From: Perkinsus olseni
Taxonomy: Eukaryota > Perkinsozoa > Perkinsida
Reading direction: 5' to 3'
DNA: 64,000 bases
NCBI GenBank assembly: GCA_013115125.1
Contig: JABANN010000058.1
Location: forward strand, 26,589 to 90,588
Below the pieces are notes generated by a model. It was given only the letters and a program-made list of their open reading frames with translations. It had not been told where the DNA came from and searched no databases. This document shows, in pieces, positions 55,037 through 64,000 of the stretch. The first letter of the stretch is position 1, and every line of letters begins with the position of its first letter. The position numbers and the translations under genes are program-made.

Positions 55037-55910
55037 TCAACTCTCACAGTGCCTCGTCACAGCATCGACCAAAGCCCCGAATGGGGGTACGAAAAAATGG
55101 TCCTCACCAGGTACCTCAACGTACCTAACAGGCCACCTCACCCACCGATGGAAGGGGATAGCCCAGCCTACTCGACCTTCGGACGGAGCATACGAGCTAC
55201 CCGCCGCTGCACATCAATGGGAACAAGGGTATCTTCAGTACCACCAATTTGAACCTTGGAAAAGGTCGAGCTTCGAGTAAGATACCATCCCCCTGGATAC
55301 TCACAATGAAGCCGCAATTATTCTGTATTGCCGACCAGTCGAAAGGGCCGTCAAAGTAGCCACTGGCCGCCTCCATACTATCCCCCAAGGGGTCGTCATA
55401 GACAGCAATCAACACGATCCCCTACAAAAGATCCGGTGTGTGACATCAACAATACTCCAAGGCGCGCTTCGCTCCGCTAAGAAAAAGTCGCCTTTCGCCA
55501 TACTCGAAGTTTCTGCTCTTCCGCCAGACGCAATGCCGCCACAGCTCCCGAGGAGTGTCCGACCAAAACCGTGTTCTCGTCACACTTCAGCGTATCACGA
55601 ATATATCTACCACGATCAACAAGATGGCTAAAGCGGCTCAGCGCAATTAGAAGGCATCTTAGGTCGACCCCACTACGGTATCCAAATCGATCGCCTCGCT
55701 CTCACGGGGTCCGGCATTCCTCCCTCTGGGAGCTTCACTTCGTACCTTACCGTTCACCCATAGGGAAACGATGGCCGCTGGTCTTCCTCACCCCCTGTCA
55801 AGCATTTGCTTTTCAAACCATCCGTAGAAATTAGCTGGGCGAATGTCCCCACCGCCCCCGTTGCCAGGCACCAACACTATCTTAGGTCGACCCGCGTTCT
55901 CCGCAGACAT
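55037..55910 (-). CDS. RBBP9-like serine hydrolase (alpha/beta fold)
   Basis: ATG 55910 opens MSAENAGRPKIVLVPGNGGG and NFYGWFEKQMLDRG, the family N-terminus. Next is KLPEGGMPDPVRARRSIWIP, joined by an intron to YIRDTLKCDENTVLVGHSSG with the nucleophile Ser in GHSSG. Then comes GIVLIAVYDDPLGDSMEAAS with GYFDGPFDWSAIQNNCGFIV, and EDTLVPIDVQRRVARML with the acidic Asp. The end is VPGEDHFFVPPFGALVDAVT with the His in DHFF, the stop at 55037-55039. All three catalytic residues are placed. Introns are short GT..AG. Natural substrate is unknown; relatives act on aminopeptides or lipids. Confidence 0.88.
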
Positions 55911-56051
55911 GGCTGCACAAGAACTCTAAGGGTAACGCCACACCGAAACCACCACTAGTGAACCCTAACCATTTTTTCACGCGACACTTGTAAAACCTAA
56001 TGAAACCGTTGACCTCTCGCGTGAAAAACGGGCCATGAACCAAGAAAAGAA

Positions 56052-57775
56052 TCATGACAGCACCCGAGACCTGGCCTCGTTAATGAGTCTATTGAGCTCT
56101 ATGGCCGCTGCCCTCCTATCAGCGGCCTTCGATATCCCCCTACTGACAGGGAAGAGGATGCCCATCCCTGTCTGCCGATCCAGACCGGCTCTCACTGCAG
56201 CCTCCAGGTCGCCGCCCTAAAGAGTCGGAAGAATCGATATTCATGAGAATTAAGCCGATCCACTAGGATCCTATCGTCCCACATCAAACGACGAGCGTGA
56301 AGTCCTCTGGAGCCTTCTTGCTCACCTGAGCCCCGATGCCAGGAGCCAAGAAACATACCCCACAGGGCAGACTCTGTCTGAGGCTCCTCATCGCTTCCGT
56401 ATCGGTAGCCCCAACGACAAGCCCCACGCTTGCTGGGCCCCGGTCTGTCGACTCCAGAGCAACCTTCGCTACGTGGTGGTACAGAAGGGTCCCATCACCT
56501 GCATTACCACTAAGCACAGTCGCCAACTATGAAGCGCCTAAGAAAACCCCGCACACTCTTCTTCGGTCTAGTCGTTAAGGTATCGTAAACTGTCACTAAA
56601 ACATGTCGTTTTCGCCTCTTCCTCGCATACCACGACTGTTGTGGTACAGCACGTGATGAAAGCGAAGGACGCTTCCCTACCGCCTATCAGTGGTTATCCT
56701 AGCAACTTACTAGGATAACTAGTACCTTGCCAGTAGCAAGGCTATTTTCCGATGAGCAACCACAACACGCGGGAGCGAATGATCAACTAGAGTAGTTCGT
56801 AAGACGATCCACTCTCACAAGCAATGGCGACACCCCATGCGAAGACTACGAAGGTACGGCGGTGACAAGCCGTAACCTGAACTTGATCCTCTGGGCATCT
56901 CCCGCTTTCTCGAGAAGCATCAAAAATCCCAAACGCTACCCTTTCCCCTAACCGACTACATGAGGTAAATAGCTGCGACCTACTTCGCCTACAGTACGCA
57001 TACTCGATTTCCAAGTCCGACTCCGACACAAAAACCAACCCAACTCGCCCCTACCAACTCACCCAGCCTGCACGTCTGTATATCATCGCTTCCCTTGTTG
57101 CTCGTCTTACACAGCGCCCACACGCCCCTACTCGAGTCGCTCAAGAAGGGCTCCATACTATCCTTTCCCATGTACCTTGAGCTGAACACTTAGACCAAAC
57201 AACCGCGTCCCCCTTCCCCTACGGGTTGACCGTAATACTGTCGGCCCCTAGCACTTCATAGGCGCTCTTCGCGTAAGCCTGAGCCGTGCTACCAATATCC
57301 CCCCTCTTAGCGTCAAGTACCTATGACAATAGGTTTCTACTGCGCACTCCGAGGGGCCTTACCACCAACGCCGCGCCATCAGTAGAACGTCTTATGTGCT
57401 CGATTAGTCGTTTGAGTTGTTGCCACCCCGCGGCACCGAACTGCTCGAAGAAGGCAGCGTTGGGCTTATAGGCGACTGAGGGACACCGGTATCCCGCAAA
57501 CTCAATCCTAGCGTCTTATCCATTTCACATAACCGCAGTTACTTTGGCACGCTAATGCGGACTATCAACGACGATGCTTAAGCTCGCCCTCCACCCAAAC
57601 TACCCGCCACATCCTTCGTGGCCTCCACCAGCTCCTCACAAAACTTGAACGCCGCCTCTGGTGTAGGCTCGGGTAGCTCAGAGACGTGTGGATCCAATCC
57701 AACGCACAGCAAAGAATCTTTAGCTCTGCATCTTTCCGCGAGGCGCTCGAAAAACGGGGCGGCGGCCATGCTCAT
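56052..57775 (-). CDS. Orotidine-5'-phosphate decarboxylase
   Basis: ATG 57775 opens [40 protein letters not shown]. Exon 2 begins [20 protein letters not shown] (substrate Lys in YKPN). A later exon has the catalytic D-x-K-x-x-D set [20 protein letters not shown] and [19 protein letters not shown]. Then come [29 protein letters not shown] joined to [20 protein letters not shown] and [17 protein letters not shown], ending ARSRVLS at 56052-56054. This is the last step of UMP synthesis. No fused orotate phosphoribosyltransferase is seen. The type with PGIGAQGGD and VSRGI resembles bacterial group PyrF enzymes, as in other alveolates. Confidence 0.92.
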
Positions 57776-57929
57776 GGCTATGAAACTGACTGGAACTAGA
57801 CGGCAGCCCAGAGATCATACGCTGAGCCAGGTTCTCCCAGCCGGTTGAAGCAAGATGAACGCAACAGAGAGCAACTCTTCGTAAACCTACACGGTAACCG
57901 CGAAACTGCTTATCACCAATGACCTAGCC

Positions 57930-58470
57930 CTAATAAGTCACTCCAAAGCGGAAAGAATCCTTATCATTGCAGTACTTCTTCTTTCGGCCCAAGCGATTTG
58001 TCGTGGCGTTCGCAGGGTTCACTGAAACATCCACACTCGCTGTTAGTACGAGGTCGGCCCTTGCCTTACGTGGGTTGAAAGGATACTCCTGTTTGCCTCT
58101 GCCTATCTCCCTGAACATGCCCTTGATGCCATCGGTGAAACTCTCCGTTATCAGACACGGTGTCTGAAAACGATCAACATGCGAGTTGACAACAGAAAAA
58201 CCGAGAGCCCGGATGAGCCTCTGCAAATGGTAAATACCTGGTAAAAGTCGAGCCAGACGATAGCCCAGGCATGAGCGACGCGAACGGGAAGAGCGGACAT
58301 AGTACGACTACCGCAACGACAACAAAATCTGACGACACCTCGCTGAAAAGAACAATCACCCCAGCTCATGGTAGTAAAGCTGCTACGACTGCTGTCGGCA
58401 TCAGCATCACGAAGACTCCAGACCTCAGGACGACTATGAACCCCTCCTCGACCAGATCAATCATCGACTA
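57930..58470 (-). CDS. Unrecognised small gene
   Basis: The 3' exon is convincing as protein: RLIRALGFSVVNSHVDRFQT, CLITESFTDGIKGMFREIGR, YPFNPRKARADLVLTASVDV and TTNRLGRKKKYCNDKDSFRF, stop at 57930-57932. Upstream, an in-phase join across a 38-nt intron leads to AHAWAIV and possibly a hydrophobic start near 58465 (MIDLVEEGFIVVLRSGVFVM). No family is recognised. An overlapping plus-strand frame at 58271-58471, rich in Thr and Ser, is probably a shadow. Confidence 0.4.
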
Positions 58471-58803
58471 AGGCGGAAGGAAGTGAGCAGACGAATTTCG
58501 GGGCGTGCGCGAACACGAAGCAAAAAGCGCGCGCCCACGCGCTCGTCAATGGGACCTCCTACGGCATGCATGTGGAAAGGCTTCATGAAAGCTGTGAACT
58601 GCGGGGGCTGACAGATCGCCTTCCTAACGCGAGACAACAGGATGATAGAGGCTTGCAAAATCATTAATCATTGATCTGGTCTAGCTCTTCTTCGTAAAGA
58701 AACTAGTAAGCTTCGTCTGATGGCTATGTGCACCACCCCCGCCACGCTTGTTGCTTCGGGTGGGCCCGGGCGCCTAAAAACGAAATAATTCACTCCAGCC
58801 TGA

Positions 58804-60535
58804 TCACACCGAGGACGCTGCCACTCGGATATTTACAGGCTTTGGCTTGGGCTTCGCTGCTGCGGGTGCTGCCTTCTTCACTGGCTGGGAGTCTTCCTTG
58901 AAGCCAACAACATCTTCAACCTCCATGTAACCGTTGTCGCCCAGAGAGAACTTCGTTTTGGTCGTCTTCCTGAGCAGACCGATGGTCGAAGAGCTCGCTG
59001 GTGGCCGACTTCAGCTTACTTCCGTCGCTTCACTTCAATATTCCCACCTCCGTTGTGCTCGACGCTGGAGTTCTCTGCAAGGCACACACCACATCCCACA
59101 CACGAAGGACAGACGAGCCTCGGCACCGGCCTCGGAAAACATCCCGTGGGTAACGAAGAAAGTGCAAGATGCACTATTTTCCTCGCCACAGACTGTACGA
59201 ATCACAGGTGGAATGAATGGAATACTGTAAAGCGGCCCTACCCCTACCGTCACCAGGTCGGGCTGGCTCTTCCTTTCCCACATCTCGCTCAGAAAAAAGA
59301 TCTGAGATACAGAGGCTCCCAGAGAAAACCATCAGCCTCACACTGCTGGTAGCACTCACCGTTCTTTGCTGTAGCCGTAGCTGCGGCCTCTCTCGACTTC
59401 TCAGGCGTGGCCTCCCGCTGCCGCTTTACTACAGCTGCCCCTCTACGATTCTTCTTGGGCATGACCATAATATCGTCATCATCCTCATCGTCCTCATCGA
59501 CATTGTCCGTCGTAGGCGAGCTGAGCGACCTCTGGCCAAACACAAGTACCTCCTCCGACACCTCACCTAGACGGAGATGATTTTTTGGGGGTTGACATCG
59601 CTTTCGTAGGCCGAGCTGTATCCTTTGCTTTTGCCTTTGAAGCGGCAGTCTTTGTCGTCTTGCTGGCAGCCTTTCCCCTAGCAGGACTCTTCTTTTCTTC
59701 CTTCGCTGCCGCTGATGCTGTTGACTCGGCCTTGTCGTTCTCGGCTTCTTTCCTAGGCCGTGAGAAATAATGAAACGGATAACCCTTCATGGCAATACTT
59801 TTTAGCTGCCTTTTTCTGAGCAGCCTTCGCGAACATCGCCGCCAAGGGGTTCGCCTTCTCCTGAGCTTTCGTGATCTCAATCTGCGTGGCACTCAACGGC
59901 ACTTCATGGGCCTGCCATACCGTAAATCGCCCTCAACCCGGAGTGGCGACCCATGAACCTTCGGAGCTATGTTTTTAACGTCTGTCACGATCTCCCTGCA
60001 CTCATCGCTCGTCGTGGCATGAAGCACCGTTGGCGCCAAGGCGTGGGGGCTGCGGAAAGGCCGTGGCCCGATTTTACTATCTCCGCTCTCGAGGCCCCTC
60101 ACCTGCACTTAACCTCGCTCCCGGCCACTCGCAGCCGATATACATATCTTGCGAGGACCTATCACGACGAGCATGTTCCCGGCTCTCCGACGGTGACTGA
60201 AGTCGGTGGCGTGCGACCCACCCTATCGAACTTCGACGACGCCCGATCCAACCCCTCCTTGCCGCTAATGATGACCATGTCAGTCTCACCGCTTCCTAGG
60301 TTGCCGAGGACACAGAAGTCAATCTGCAAAGGAACGAATAGCAGCCAGAGGCCTCTAGTAGAACGTCTACTTCCACGTCCCGGTTGTGTTGCTGAGCGTA
60401 GGCGAAGAGACACCTCCGAGCGGTGTCGAGCTTCATGCCGGGCAACTCGGAGGTGACATCGCCAACTTGGACCGAGTACCCCTTGTGAAGTACCGACGAT
60501 ATCACCGTAAACGTGTCCTGTAGGATAGTGGACAT
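58804..60535 (-). CDS. POLD3: DNA polymerase delta subunit 3 (POLD3/Cdc27) homologue
   Basis: Starts at 60535 with MSTILQDTFTVISSVLHKGY and VGDVTSELPGMKLDTARRCL then FAYAQQHNRDVE. A 47-nt intron joins IDFCVLGNLGSGETDMVIIS. This is the winged-helix N-terminus of POLD3. Next come VPLSATQIEITKAQEKANPL with AAMFAKAAQKKAAKK, long Lys/Ala/Ser-rich linkers (SKTTKTAASKAKAKD, DEDDEDDDDIMVMPKKNRRG), and the conserved near-C-terminal KTTKTKFSLGDNGYMEVEDV. It ends KPVNIRVAASSV at 58804-58806. In other eukaryotes POLD3 ends with a PCNA-binding QxxIxxFF; I see none here. Nuclear replication factor by family. Confidence 0.8.
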
Positions 60536-60646
60536 CTCAATGAACTACGAACGAACCCGCGCTGTCCGTCAGAGTGAGAGGGATGCGGTTTCTCCCTGAA
60601 ACTGAAGCCTCAGGCGTTGCGATACTGATACTGTCACGCCACACGA

Positions 60647-62049
60647 TCATGCAGGACCACTCTGGCCCACCACAAAAGTGCCGGTCTCTAAGTTGGGATC
60701 CACGCCACTCTGGTTCTGACTCTGCGTGAAGTTCTCGAGACTCTGTAGCCAGGCTGAGGATCTATCGGAGATAGCCGGGTGATTCCGAGGGCCACACGTT
60801 GCTATGTGCCCCACGCAAACCTGCACAAGGCTATTGGACGTCCACCAACGAAAACATGCTGAGCTGAGTCGTGAACTCACATAAGGGTACTGCCACACCT
60901 CCACCAGCTCCTGCGGCACAGAACTGGCGGACCAATGAGTGTGACACCACACTTCTCGAACCACGATTGAGGAGAGAATAAAATGCTGAGCCATCGATCG
61001 ACAGGCCCCTTTGACGATAGTTACAACCTGAGAGCCCTTATCGGACACAAGGCCCCTTCGGCCAAGTCCACCAAGGCATCAGCTGGATAACCAGCCACGA
61101 GGCACTCACACTCGTAACAAGGTCGTCCGCCGTCTCGTGAACAGTGATCAGACGCAGCCGGTCTCCACCATCTAGAACCATCACTTTGCCCGTGGTGGAT
61201 TCAACCCCAATGGAAGTGGGAGTGTCTAGTAGTGCCATGCCTCCGTCGCCATCGCGATGGCCTCGTTGACCACTACAGAGTGTGATCTTAAGTGACTCCC
61301 CGTTGCCCACTGTGGCCTCACTTCTTTCCAGCTAGCGTTATGGTCCGCCTATCCCTAACGCTCACTCGACGAACGCAATGGTTACCCGTATCAGCCACAA
61401 GAAGGAACCTCCCGGTCGAAGCACCGGCCCTAACATACCGAAGCATCCGGTGCGGCCACAGAGGTGACGGCGATCACCCGTCTGTCCTCTCCCACACGGC
61501 AAGGCTTAATGGCGCATTAAACATGGCGACACCGTTGCTTCCATCGAGATATCCGGCACGCTTCCAGCGACCAGCGACGACTTCGTGATACGCGGGCCAG
61601 TCCAGATACCTGGATTCTGACACCGAGCACTGGTCTTATTGGTAGAGCGGAGAGCCCACACCGTGAGGACTTGGGCACTTTTAGAACAACATGGAGCTCC
61701 TTGTCGACCAGCCATATGTCCCCGTCCAGATCAACTGTTGCCTGCTGCGAGAAGTTGAAGACCTCAAAGGCCTTCGAGTAATAATTAGTCTCGAGCACGC
61801 GAGTTCCGGTGTAACCGAATCCGCTGTACATAGGATTGTTGAAACCTAGAAACATAGGAACTTACCATTACGGGCCGTAACGATACTCTTTTGAGGCTTA
61901 CCCGGAACTTACGGGAATTTCGATGGCCCCTTCTCACCTGTCGGAGGCAGCCCAGAGGAGTCCGGTACAGTGTAAGAGTTAGTTCGCTGGGAGTCTCCGA
62001 GACAGAGGCATGCCAAGAAGCAGACGAGGCGTAAAATGCCATGGAGCAT
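60647..62049 (-). CDS. Secreted NHL-repeat (beta-propeller) protein
   Basis: ATG 62049 opens a clear signal peptide, MLHGILRLVCFLACLCLGDS. Exons then give FNNPMYSGFGYTGTRVLETN, VFNFSQQATVDLDGDIWLVD, GRFLLVADTGNHCVRRVSVR and TPTSIGVESTTGKVMVLDGG, which are NHL blades (DTGNHCVRR is diagnostic). A Trp/Cys-containing C-terminal part follows (VREVWCHTHWSASSVPQELV, then QYPYVCVGHIATCGPRNHPA across an intron), ending QSGPA at 60647-60649. It is an extracellular or lumenal binding protein of unknown ligand. The 3' part has two frames that look coding, so the last exons are less certain. Confidence 0.7.
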
Positions 62050-62513
62050 CGTGAAACCTCAACTATAACCCGTCCCACAGTATCAACCGAGTGTGAATGC
62101 TTGCAGCCAAAATGCGCCAATGACGAACGCACAAGAAATAATTTCGCGAGATGATATGCAGATAGACAGGCCCATGCAACCATCGACCACGGCGACTATC
62201 GCATAAGGGTGGGAAGTGAGCGAAGTAGCGAGCGGGCGACGACCATCGGGCGTGCGCTCTAGCCTCATGGCCAGTCGCACGGGGCCCAGCCACGGCAGAG
62301 TCATGTTTCTCACGGCTTGAGACTCACGCCCCCCTAGGTAGGAAGTCCGCGGGCTCAGAGCGACTATGATATCTGGGAGCAGTCTGTACAACTGAGGAGA
62401 AACGGAGGTAGGCTTTCCCCAAGAGTCGCCGTCGCCTCGAAGGAGCTGAATAAGGGGCGAGCCAAATGAGCCGATGCTCGAACAGTTGTATTCCCTTCTC
62501 TACCTCAACCACA
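62050..62513. other. Divergent intergenic region between two secreted-protein genes
   Basis: 464 bp between opposite starts at 62049 (minus) and 62514 (plus). A minus-strand frame at 62083-62391 ends in hydrophobic residues (SCAFVIGAFWLQAFTLG), but no homology supports it. The region probably contains both promoters. Confidence 0.45.
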
Positions 62514-64000
62514 ATGAAGATCCAAGCTGTGACGACTCTGTCCTTGTTTGTCTATCCGGCCTGGTGCGTCCGGTCCAGCAGAACCAAGAGGCGCCTCACG
62601 ATCGCTGACGACGAGAGTCCTACCAGCACGCGTCACACTGCGGGTAAGGGTCATCATCAAGATACTTTTTTCCGCGCTTCATTCGCCAATACCGAGTACT
62701 TCTTCGACGCCACTTACGAGAACGAGAGCTCTATCCACATTAACGTCAACATCCGCGACTTTCCGGAAGCATCGGCCTTGAGCTCTCGTGGTTCCTGCAG
62801 CTGCCACAGAGTAGCGCCTGCCAGGTCCTTCGGGGAGAAGAACCCTTGTGAGTGCAAACTTACAAGGGCTGGTAAGGAGGTATTCTTGAAGGGGAAGATT
62901 TCATTCAACAATCCCGATGCTACCGAGGCAGAGACGTTCGTGTTCGACCCACGCACCGGGGACAGGGCTAGCATAATCCCACATCTCCTTGCTCAGAGGA
63001 CTGCGGATCGACATATAGCTTGGGCCGATAAGGATCGTCTCCGCAGTCCCGGAGTAAAAAAGTGGGCCGACTGCAATCGGCGAAGGAAGCACTCGTGCGG
63101 CTCGAACTGTAACAAAGATGACCACTCTGTCAGCAGATCAGGATGTATGGTGAACATTGGGGACAACCTCATCAACGAGATTGAAAGGACTCTAACGAAT
63201 GAGTGCCAGCCTACTGTCGCAGCGGGTATCTTCGCTCGGAGCACGGAAGCGACGATGAAATCCACGGGAGCAACTCCCAGTGCAGCCAGAGTAGGCGAAG
63301 ATTCTCCAAAAGACGTTTTAGAGCTCATGGACGATGAGGATATAAGTCCATGTGAGAAGATACACTTCCAGCTCCCAGACGCGGAGTCCCTCCAGAAGAA
63401 GGATTGCACCGGCATCGCGGATATCCTATCTGTTCAGCGTCTGAAGAACGACGAGCTGTTCTTAAACATGCACAGCTTCCAGTCGGGTGCCACAGTCAAC
63501 CGAGGATGCGTGTGCGACACATTTATCCCTGCTGAGGATTTCTCCGGTGTTGCACCGTTCGAGAAATTCACCTGTGCTTGTCGGCGTCAGACGGATGACG
63601 CGAAGGACGAGAGGATGGAATTCGAGACTTGCAACGTCGATGCCTACACCCTTGTCACGAGGTTTGAGTGCACAGGAAGGGTTGCCGGCCAAGTCCACAT
63701 AGATAAACTGAGAATCCTCACGAATGCTCACGCAGTGGGCTACCAGACGACTCTACCTCTCGCTGGAGTTTATCGCGACAAGTCAACCGAGTATCGGGTC
63801 TCCTGTGCTATTAGTTCCGACACGGTTCACAAAGAGTTCAAGCTCCGGGTAGGCTCCGCGACCGATACGGACGACGAAGGCAATACCGACAAGTTCATCG
63901 GTTTCACATGCAAGGGGGACGTTACGTCTCCTCAGTGGGCTTACATCTGCACGGCCGGAGAGACAAGTGCGAGAGTCGACTTTGTGTACAGCGCGTCCGG
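62514..64000 (+). CDS. Secreted cysteine-rich protein with repeated C-x-C modules, runs off the right edge
   Basis: ATG 62514 opens a frame that stays open to the window end (at least 495 codons, no intron). The start MKIQAVTTLSLFVYPAWCVR looks like a signal peptide. Two related modules are seen: RGSCSCHRVAPARSFGEKNP with CECKLTRAGKEVFLKGKISF (about residues 95-145), and RGCVCDTFIPAEDFSGVAPF with EKFTCACRRQTD (about residues 325-365). Each has one C-x-C, a 10-20 residue gap, then a second C-x-C. Between them lie more cysteines (KWADCNRRRKHSCGSNC) and a low-charge linker. The family is not recognised. It could be a surface or secreted virulence-type protein, but no function should be assumed. 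Confidence 0.7.
   Translation, partial: MKIQAVTTLSLFVYPAWCVRSSRTKRRLTIADDESPTSTRHTAGKGHHQDTFFRASFANTEYFFDATYENESSIHINVNIRDFPEASALSSRGSCSCHRVAPARSFGEKNPCECKLTRAGKEVFLKGKISFNNPDATEAETFVFDPRTGDRASIIPHLLAQRTADRHIAWADKDRLRSPGVKKWADCNRRRKHSCGSNCNKDDHSVSRSGCMVNIGDNLINEIERTLTNECQPTVAAGIFARSTEATMKSTGATPSAARVGEDSPKDVLELMDDEDISPCEKIHFQLPDAESLQKKDCTGIADILSVQRLKNDELFLNMHSFQSGATVNRGCVCDTFIPAEDFSGVAPFEKFTCACRRQTDDAKDERMEFETCNVDAYTLVTRFECTGRVAGQVHIDKLRILTNAHAVGYQTTLPLAGVYRDKSTEYRVSCAISSDTVHKEFKLRVGSATDTDDEGNTDKFIGFTCKGDVTSPQWAYICTAGETSARVDFVYSAS

Noticed and set aside
58271-58471. Plus-strand Thr/Ser-rich frame
   Set aside because: Low complexity and opposite to a minus-strand gene with better coding character.

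Overview
The window looks like nuclear DNA of a protist alveolate, most likely a perkinsid (Perkinsus-type) genome. This is inference: it rests on dense genes on both strands, many very short spliceosomal introns (mostly 41-62 nt, GT..AG, often with a CTAAC/CTAA-like branch site), a subtilisin-like protease resembling the perkinsin group, AT/GC-balanced coding DNA and alveolate-style gene content. About thirty protein genes can be supported. Most are broken into short exons, so I give the gene span and describe how reading frames join across introns. No rRNA, CRISPR, operon of bacterial type, retroelement or viral element was seen.

Layout. 0-10.3 kb, minus strand: 5' part of a secreted subtilisin-like protease, an ILVBL-like thiamine-diphosphate enzyme, a SWEET sugar transporter, a small unrecognised intron-rich gene and a histidine phosphatase. 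10.4-16.2 kb, plus strand: small membrane proteins, a JMJD4-like 2-oxoglutarate oxygenase, two adjacent two-TM proteins, a cluster of three perfect hairpins and a PPP1R11/inhibitor-3 homologue. 16.6-22.9 kb: one large plus-strand gene for a PLU-1-type helical protein ending in a PHD finger. 22.9-30.5 kb: an accessory block holding a 4.5 kb spliced DDE-type transposase-like gene, an AT-rich leader with a series of hairpins, and tRNA-derived repeats on both sides, including what folds as a full tRNA-Val(AAC). 30.5-32.1 kb: an unrecognised plus-strand gene.

32.3-40.95 kb, minus strand: two tandem EF-hand lysophospholipid acyltransferases (LPCAT-like) with a small gene squeezed between them, an intronless ankyrin-repeat protein and a 4'-phosphopantetheinyl transferase. 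41.6-45.8 kb: three tandem uridine phosphorylases, the middle one interrupted by a 100-N assembly gap. 46.3-64 kb: exostosin-family glycosyltransferase, UNC93-like transporter, PGAP4-like glycosyltransferase, Shewanella-like phosphatase, cyclin-dependent kinase, RBBP9-like hydrolase, orotidine-5'-phosphate decarboxylase, an unrecognised gene, DNA polymerase delta subunit POLD3 and a secreted NHL-repeat protein, all minus. A secreted cysteine-rich protein then runs off the right end on the plus strand.

The genes do not form one pathway; most are ordinary housekeeping functions (pyrimidine salvage and synthesis, phospholipid remodelling, sugar transport, DNA replication, chromatin). The region most worth a second look is 23.7-30.2 kb, where a spliced transposase with an unusual pair of C-terminal WYCP zinc-ribbon-like modules sits between two sets of tRNA-like sequences. 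Next are the hairpin trio at 14.9-15.0 kb, the shared non-canonical acyltransferase motif III, and the gene packed 8 nt behind an acyltransferase stop codon.
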